From Deltaproteobacteria bacterium (lineage in GTDB: Bacteria > Acidobacteriota > Thermoanaerobaculia > Multivoradales > JAHZIX01): DNA of 47,845 nucleotides. The position numbers and the translations under genes are program-made. Below the pieces are notes generated by a model. That model was not told the origin of the DNA. It saw nothing but the letters and a program-made list of their open reading frames with translations, and made no database searches. Numbering within the stretch: position 1 is the first letter of the stretch; each line of letters begins with the position of its first letter. The stretch is from contig JAHZIX010000047.1 in the NCBI GenBank assembly GCA_022601195.1, positions 1 through 47,845 of the forward strand, read 5' to 3'. Of the stretch, positions 43,197 to 47,845 are shown in pieces.

Positions 43197-44267
43197 GTGA
43201 GACTCGATCTCCAACTACCGGAGCCCAGTCGTTTTTGGGTTCGCTACACTCCTCGGGTTTGGCCTTCCAGCGGAGAGTTGTGGACCCATGTCGGCAATGC
43301 CAGCCTGGGGGCTGGAAGCCCGACTCAGCGAAGCGCCAGGGCCTCGTCCGGAAACAGCCCTAAAGCCAGAGGAATTCGGTCCCCATCTCCCTTCGCCGAA
43401 GACTTCACCGTCCAAGCGCCTCTCGACGACCTTCTCTACCTGCCTCCGGTTCGCCAAGAGGCTCGGGAAATGCGAGATCGATGGGCCGCTTCCCACGTCG
43501 CCGCCGGTTCCGCGGTGATGGTCCAGCTGAAGCTGGGGGAATTCGCACCCGAGGGGGCTATTGGCCTCTACGATCCTCTGGAGAGTCTGCTGCTGGGGCA
43601 TCTCGATGATCTCGACCAACTACCCTCGGGATGCACTGTTGTTTGGCCCCTCATACCTGGTCTCACGGATGATCCGAAGTTGTGGAGAGAGGGTTGCCTG
43701 CGCATGGCCAACGCCGGGGTCGGTCGGGTTCAGGCCCAGACCCTTCAGCTCAATCCAAATCAGCGTCGTCGCCTCGCTGTCAACGCTCCCGAGGATGCCT
43801 TCCACGGGCTCTTCCATCGATCGCCCCCTGCGGAGCGGGATTTCGACCGCATAGCGCACCAATGTGGCCTAGAAGTCTTCGCTATCCGTCCGGTGCAAGA
43901 AGAGTTTCCGCGGGTGGCTTCCAATCGCCGCCTCGCCGCCGCCATGGCCTTGGCGGGAGAGCTCTGGCTACGATTGGAACGGCCTATGCGGCAAGGGGAT
44001 GATCTATTCCGGGCGGCCCGCTGGGTCGACACTGCGATTCAGGACGTCGAGGCCCTGGCGCGGGAAGGTAATCTTGCCATCGTCGAAGCGGTCCAAGGCT
44101 TGGGCCGTGAGGTCTTGGAGCAAATCGTGGCACAGAGCCCGGAGCCCTTGTTAGAAGAGCTCTTGGCGGAGTATCTGGGAGGAGAGGGGGCCGTGAAGGG
44201 AAAACCGGCCTTGGAGGGAGAGAAAACCTTGGGGGAAAAGAGCCTCCTTGGAGGAGAGGAGCGATGA
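43197..44267 (+). CDS. Protein of unknown function in the rib-ltaE series
   Basis: The 356-residue protein matches no family I recognise. It has no signal peptide or membrane segment; the N-terminal 60 residues are Ser/Arg-rich and probably disordered, the middle (about 70-290) looks globular with motifs LYLPPVRQEAREMRDRW and LQLNPNQRRRLA, and the last 40 residues are a Gly/Lys/Glu-rich tail. No cysteine cluster or nucleotide loop is seen. The GTG start at 43197 has GGAGAG in front. It lies 21 bp after ribE and overlaps ltaE by 4 bp (ATGA), so it is surely translated with them. Confidence 0.75.
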   Translation: MRLDLQLPEPSRFWVRYTPRVWPSSGELWTHVGNASLGAGSPTQRSARASSGNSPKARGIRSPSPFAEDFTVQAPLDDLLYLPPVRQEAREMRDRWAASHVAAGSAVMVQLKLGEFAPEGAIGLYDPLESLLLGHLDDLDQLPSGCTVVWPLIPGLTDDPKLWREGCLRMANAGVGRVQAQTLQLNPNQRRRLAVNAPEDAFHGLFHRSPPAERDFDRIAHQCGLEVFAIRPVQEEFPRVASNRRLAAAMALAGELWLRLERPMRQGDDLFRAARWVDTAIQDVEALAREGNLAIVEAVQGLGREVLEQIVAQSPEPLLEELLAEYLGGEGAVKGKPALEGEKTLGEKSLLGGEER

Positions 44268-45322
44268 TGATCGATCTACGGTCCGATACCGTGACCCAGC
44301 CAAGCCAGGCCATGCGTCGAGCCATGGCCGAGGCGACGGTCGGCGACGATGGCTTCGGGGAAGATCCAACCGTCCGGCTCCTCGAAGCGGAGAGCGCAGC
44401 CGCCATGGGGAAGGAGGCGGCCTTGTTTTTTCCGTCCGGGACCATGGCCAACCAGGCCGCTCTCCATCTCCACGGGCGACCCGGTTACGAAGTGATGTGC
44501 GAAGCTCAGAGCCACATCGTGGTGCACGAGATGGGGGCCATGGCTGCTCTCAACGGCATGCAACCCTTGCCGATCTCGAGTCGAGGAGGCCGGCTGGATC
44601 CCCAGGTCTTGAAGCAAGTCCTGTCAGCTCGAGGAGACTACCAACCTCCGGTAGCCCTACTGGCGGTGGAAAACACTCACAATATGGCGGGCGGACGAGT
44701 CTCCGGCCTGGAGGAGCTCGCTGCCTTGTTGGAGCTGGCGGAAGAATTTGGGCTGCCAACCCACTTGGACGGAGCTCGGATATTCAATGCCGCCTGCGCC
44801 CTAGATCTCCCGGTGTCCCGGGTGGCGGAGGGCTTCGATAGCGTCATGTTCTGTCTGACCAAAGGGCTCGGAGCACCGGTTGGGTCCATGCTGTGTGGAG
44901 GTCGAAGTTTCATCAAGAGGGCCCGGCGAGTCCGCAAAATGTTCGGTGGCGGTGGACATCAGATTGGAGTTCTGGCTGCTGCCGGGTTGGTGGCTCTGAG
45001 GGATGGACCCGCCAGACTGGCCGAGGATCATCGGTTGGCCCGGCGCCTCGCCGACGGCTTGACGAACTTGCCCGGGATCGATCTCGACCCATCCGCCGTC
45101 GTCACCAACATCGTCATCTTCGAAGTACAGTCCGGGGAGGGCACAACCCCCGCTTCCGACTCGAAGGACGCCCCGGCTAGCCAATTCTGTGACCGACTGG
45201 AGACCATTGGAGTCCGAGCTGTGCCGCTGTCCTCCCGCCAGGTACGCATGGTGACCCATCGAGACCTCAGTAGCCAAGACATCGACCAGGCGGTATCAGG
45301 CATGCGTTCCATGCATTCCTAA
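44264..45322 (+). CDS. ltaE: Low-specificity L-threonine aldolase
   Basis: The 352-residue PLP enzyme opens with MIDLRSDTVTQPS and has the family motifs VGDDGFGEDPTV, PSGTMANQ, HLDGARIFNAA and the PLP lysine in LTKGLGAPVGS. It splits threonine (and allo-threonine) to glycine and acetaldehyde. It overlaps the upstream gene by 4 bp, with GGAGGAGAGGA before the ATG pair at 44264. The last seven codons lie inside a 21-bp inverted-repeat arm (45296-45316). Confidence 0.95.
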   Translation: MMIDLRSDTVTQPSQAMRRAMAEATVGDDGFGEDPTVRLLEAESAAAMGKEAALFFPSGTMANQAALHLHGRPGYEVMCEAQSHIVVHEMGAMAALNGMQPLPISSRGGRLDPQVLKQVLSARGDYQPPVALLAVENTHNMAGGRVSGLEELAALLELAEEFGLPTHLDGARIFNAACALDLPVSRVAEGFDSVMFCLTKGLGAPVGSMLCGGRSFIKRARRVRKMFGGGGHQIGVLAAAGLVALRDGPARLAEDHRLARRLADGLTNLPGIDLDPSAVVTNIVIFEVQSGEGTTPASDSKDAPASQFCDRLETIGVRAVPLSSRQVRMVTHRDLSSQDIDQAVSGMRSMHS

Positions 45323-45442
45323 ATTGCCGGTGCGTCGGGTTCCGAGAGGAAGGCACCGACCAGGAGGGTTTCGTAGTACAGCCGAAACAATTCAACTCTA
45401 TGCGTCTTGCCTACTTTAGTCATGCATGGAACGCATGCCTGA
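45296..45442. repeat. 147-bp segment with 21-bp perfect inverted ends
   Basis: The arm 45296-45316 and the arm 45422-45442 are perfect reverse complements (core GGCATGCGTTCCATGC). Inside is a nested hairpin, CGGTGC (45328-45333) with GCACCG (45353-45358) and an inner TTCC-GAGA-GGAA. The left arm covers the end of ltaE; the right arm sits before the convergent ridA stop. It could be a miniature inverted-repeat element or a structured 3' UTR. No clear target-site duplication is visible. Confidence 0.8.
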
Positions 45443-45469
45443 CGCCGAGTAGAGGTGCCGAGGAGGGGA

Positions 45470-45847
45470 TTACGGGAGTTTTGCGATCAGGTCGATTTCC
45501 ACCAGGGCGCCCTTCGGTAGGGCAGCGGCCTGGACGGTGGAGCGAGCCGGTCGATGGTCCCCCATGGCTGCTCCGTAGAGCTCGTTGAGCAGGCCAAAGT
45601 CGGCCATGTCAGCGACGTAGATGGTGCTCTTGACGACATCGGAGAAGGTGCAGCCAGCGGCGGCTAGGACGGCTTCAAGGTTTGCCAGAACTCGCTGAGC
45701 TTGGGCCTCGAAACCTCCCGTAACCATTTCTCCCGAGGCCGGATCAAGGCCGATCTGTCCGGACGTGAACAAGAAGTCCCCTACGGTCACTGCTTGAGAG
45801 TAGGGACCGATGGCGGCGGGAGCCTGGTCTGTGTGGAGGTGTTTCAT
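45470..45847 (-). CDS. ridA: RidA family enamine/imine deaminase
   Basis: The 125-residue protein has the family pattern AIGPYSQAV, FTSGQIGLDP and the signature ARSTVQAAALPKGALVEID with the substrate-binding Arg. RidA removes reactive enamines made by PLP enzymes such as threonine dehydratase. It starts at ATG 45847 with AAGGAG upstream and lies 42 bp after hpt on the same strand. Confidence 0.95.
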   Translation of the reverse strand: MKHLHTDQAPAAIGPYSQAVTVGDFLFTSGQIGLDPASGEMVTGGFEAQAQRVLANLEAVLAAAGCTFSDVVKSTIYVADMADFGLLNELYGAAMGDHRPARSTVQAAALPKGALVEIDLIAKLP

Positions 45848-45889
45848 GGTGGATGTCGTCTCCTTGAAGCGGCCCTTCTTCCAGGGTAG

Positions 45890-46429
45890 TTACTCGGTTT
45901 CCAGGTAGCCGATGTAGGGAAGGTTTCGGTACAGCTGGTCGTAGTCTAGGCCGTATCCAATGACGAATACGTCTTCGATGGGGAACCCCAAGTAGTCAAT
46001 GGGGACTTCTACTTCTCGCCGGGTCTCTTTGTCCAGAAGGGCGCAGAGTTTGACGCTTCGAGCGCCGCGAAACCGAAGTAGGTCGAGGATCGTTCGCAGG
46101 GTATATCCCGTATCGACGATGTCCTCGATCAATAGGACATCCTTGCCGCGAATGGACATGTCGATGTCTTTGCGAATGCGCACTTCTCCGGGTTCGGTTC
46201 CGGCTCCATAGCTGGAGGTCTGGAAGAAGTCCACTGCGATGGGGGTTTTGAGCTGCTTGAGTAAATCGACCATGAAGAACACCGAGCCCTTGAGGACACC
46301 GACACAAATCAGGCGATCTGAGTCAGCATAATCCTGGTCGATTTGGGCCGCGAGCTCCCGAATTCGGGCCTGAATCCGCTCTTCGCTAATCAGGGTTTTG
46401 GGTTCTATCTTCTTTTTTTGCTGCGCCAT
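45890..46429 (-). CDS. hpt: Hypoxanthine phosphoribosyltransferase
   Basis: The 179-residue protein has the PRPP loop VLLIEDIVDTGYTL, the flexible-loop SSYGAGTEPG region and the C-terminal VFVIGYGLDYDQLYRNLPYIG. It salvages hypoxanthine (and guanine) to nucleotides. I chose ATG 46429 (MAQQKKK); a TTG three codons upstream is less likely. Only 20 bp separate it from the divergent gene at 46450. Confidence 0.96.
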   Translation of the reverse strand: MAQQKKKIEPKTLISEERIQARIRELAAQIDQDYADSDRLICVGVLKGSVFFMVDLLKQLKTPIAVDFFQTSSYGAGTEPGEVRIRKDIDMSIRGKDVLLIEDIVDTGYTLRTILDLLRFRGARSVKLCALLDKETRREVEVPIDYLGFPIEDVFVIGYGLDYDQLYRNLPYIGYLETE

Positions 46430-46449
46430 GCCGTACAATCCGCCGAAGA

Positions 46450-47845
46450 ATGTCAGTTCAAGAGCTGAAAGCGCTCCACAACCGTTACGTCGATCTGTCC
46501 GACCGCTTCCGAGCGGTCTGGGCCTTCCACCAATTTATTCAGAGCGTCGAAAAGATCTTCATGCCGGAGATCCTGCCGCGTTCCAACGCGGTTTTCCAGG
46601 ATGCCTATGCCCGCATCAAGAGTTTGTCGCAAAATCTGAATGCTTCTGATCAGGACTGGGTCCAGGCCGAAATGGATGGCATCGCCACTCATCTCGACTT
46701 GCTGATCTCTCAACAGTTGGAGGAGGATAGCAAAGTCCCACCTCATTTTCTCCGACAGTTTTTCCAGAGGGTGAAGAACTATGACGAGAAGATCCTGACT
46801 CAGCTGGTCAAGTTCTACCTCTATTCGGCTCCGGAGGTGACTTGGGATCCGGATCGACTCGACAAGGTGGACTATCTGCTCAGTCGGCTCGGTGAAGACA
46901 CTTCGGAAAACGGCGACTTTCTCAAACTAAAGAATCAAAGGAAGCTTCGCGAGCTGCTTCTCGGTTTGTGGCGGGTGCTGGATAGAGCACCGCCGGAAGA
47001 TGAGTTGGTGGACACACACCAACGCTCCTTGGACTCTCTGCGCCAGAGCATCGAACGAGTCGCGAGCTTGGATGAGCTCAGTGACCAGAAGCTGGTAGCA
47101 CGGCACCGAGAGCTCAAACATTCCTTAGGGGACTTGTTTTTTCACCCGCGGGTTCTCGAGTCGATCTTGGAAATCAACCTCTTGCTGCACAACTCGGTAC
47201 GGCGTCTCTATCAACAGGAAGAACGCCGCATCATCATCGACTATCAGCGGATTTTCGAGCTGGAACGTGAGGTCCCGGTGGACCTGGAGCTGAACCAGGA
47301 GTTGACCCATTTCCGCTCAGCGGTGGAGCGGTTCGAGAAGCAGTTGGAAGGGCAGGAGGTCAATCTCGCTGACCTGGCGGTGATCCGAGACCGAGTTCGC
47401 TCCCTGCTGCCTCGATTGAGCGAGGCGAATCGGGATGGGATCGACTCTGACGAAGAGCACGATACGGCGACCCAAAGCTTGCCCAGCTCGCTGCAATCCG
47501 GAAGTGAGGGGACTCCCGAGCTGGCGGCTGGTTTCGAGCGCTTGACCGCAGCTTTAGAGGAGACTAGCGCCACAGCGAGCCCGAAAGCCGTTGCGGTGAC
47601 CCGGGAGATCTACCCCTTTCGCCTCGAGCCCCGAGAGATCATCGCCTACCGGCGTCTGTTTAAGGATCCCAAATGCGATCGGGTTCTAGAGCGCTATTTG
47701 CTGGAAGCTGCTGTGTTGCGGATACGGCTCAATGAAGAGGCCGAGGAGATCAAAGGAATTCTCGACGATACGGCGGTCACTGGGGAAGGGCCGGTGTTTC
47801 TCAGAGCCAGGCGGACTATTCGCCTGAGCGGGTCTTTTCTCGGGC
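46450..47845 (+). CDS. Large helical protein of unknown function, 3' end missing
   Basis: From ATG 46450 an uninterrupted frame of 465 codons runs to the right edge. The protein begins MSVQELKALHNRYVDLSD and is almost entirely helical with heptad-like stretches and many charged residues; an acidic Ser/Thr-rich linker (about 335-370) divides it from a second helical part. No signal peptide, membrane segment, nucleotide motif or cysteine pattern is seen. Its third-position bias and lack of stops argue for a real gene. I do not recognise the family. Confidence 0.85.
   Translation, partial: MSVQELKALHNRYVDLSDRFRAVWAFHQFIQSVEKIFMPEILPRSNAVFQDAYARIKSLSQNLNASDQDWVQAEMDGIATHLDLLISQQLEEDSKVPPHFLRQFFQRVKNYDEKILTQLVKFYLYSAPEVTWDPDRLDKVDYLLSRLGEDTSENGDFLKLKNQRKLRELLLGLWRVLDRAPPEDELVDTHQRSLDSLRQSIERVASLDELSDQKLVARHRELKHSLGDLFFHPRVLESILEINLLLHNSVRRLYQQEERRIIIDYQRIFELEREVPVDLELNQELTHFRSAVERFEKQLEGQEVNLADLAVIRDRVRSLLPRLSEANRDGIDSDEEHDTATQSLPSSLQSGSEGTPELAAGFERLTAALEETSATASPKAVAVTREIYPFRLEPREIIAYRRLFKDPKCDRVLERYLLEAAVLRIRLNEEAEEIKGILDDTAVTGEGPVFLRARRTIRLSGSFLG

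Overview
The window (47.8 kb, estimated by eye at about 60% G+C) looks like chromosomal DNA of a Gram-negative bacterium, most likely an Acidobacteriota member of the Thermoanaerobaculia/Holophagae type. This placement is an inference, not a database result. It rests on a TIGR02999-like ECF sigma factor next to a Ser/Thr kinase with an acidobacterial-type N-terminus, a large Oar-like TonB-dependent receptor with a carboxypeptidase-regulatory domain, exosortase H, a PQQ-propeller secreted protein, and RAYT transposase with REP-like repeats. GTG and TTG starts are common.

Left end (1-4.1 kb) is accessory DNA: the 3' end of a TPR gene built of near-identical 120-bp units, a very short tyrosine recombinase beside a tRNA-Thr(CGU) gene, a secreted thioredoxin-like protein, and an IS200-like/RAYT transposase flanked by ~190-bp palindrome-rich repeats. 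From 4.1 to 10.5 kb, all on the minus strand, come an exosortase H, its associated membrane protein, an SGNH-hydrolase-like protein and SMC. From 10.7 to 16.7 kb on the plus strand are pyrR-pyrB-pyrC (pyrimidine synthesis) and an inositol-monophosphatase-like gene, an M23 peptidase and a bactofilin-like protein (cell-shape module).

From 31.2 down to 16.8 kb a long minus-strand series carries feoA-feoB and a Cys-rich Feo partner, then a TonB-dependent receptor, an ECF sigma factor, a protein kinase fused through a membrane segment to a TonB C-terminal domain, a secreted trypsin with three Cys-rich modules, a GspE/PilB ATPase, and a secreted propeller-esterase fusion whose esterase appears catalytically dead. 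The receptor/sigma/kinase-TonB block is the most interesting unit: one protein could both energise a receptor and carry a cytoplasmic kinase output.

The right part (31.5-47.8 kb) is mostly housekeeping: glycosyltransferase-thioesterase-aroC (minus), a gamma carbonic anhydrase-like protein, aspS-aroB, an HD-GYP sensor, a Roadblock-like protein, ftsY-ribD-ribE-unknown-ltaE (plus, tightly overlapping), ridA-hpt (minus) and a large unknown protein running off the right end. A 147-bp segment with 21-bp perfect inverted ends overlaps the end of ltaE. No CRISPR array, rRNA or origin was seen.
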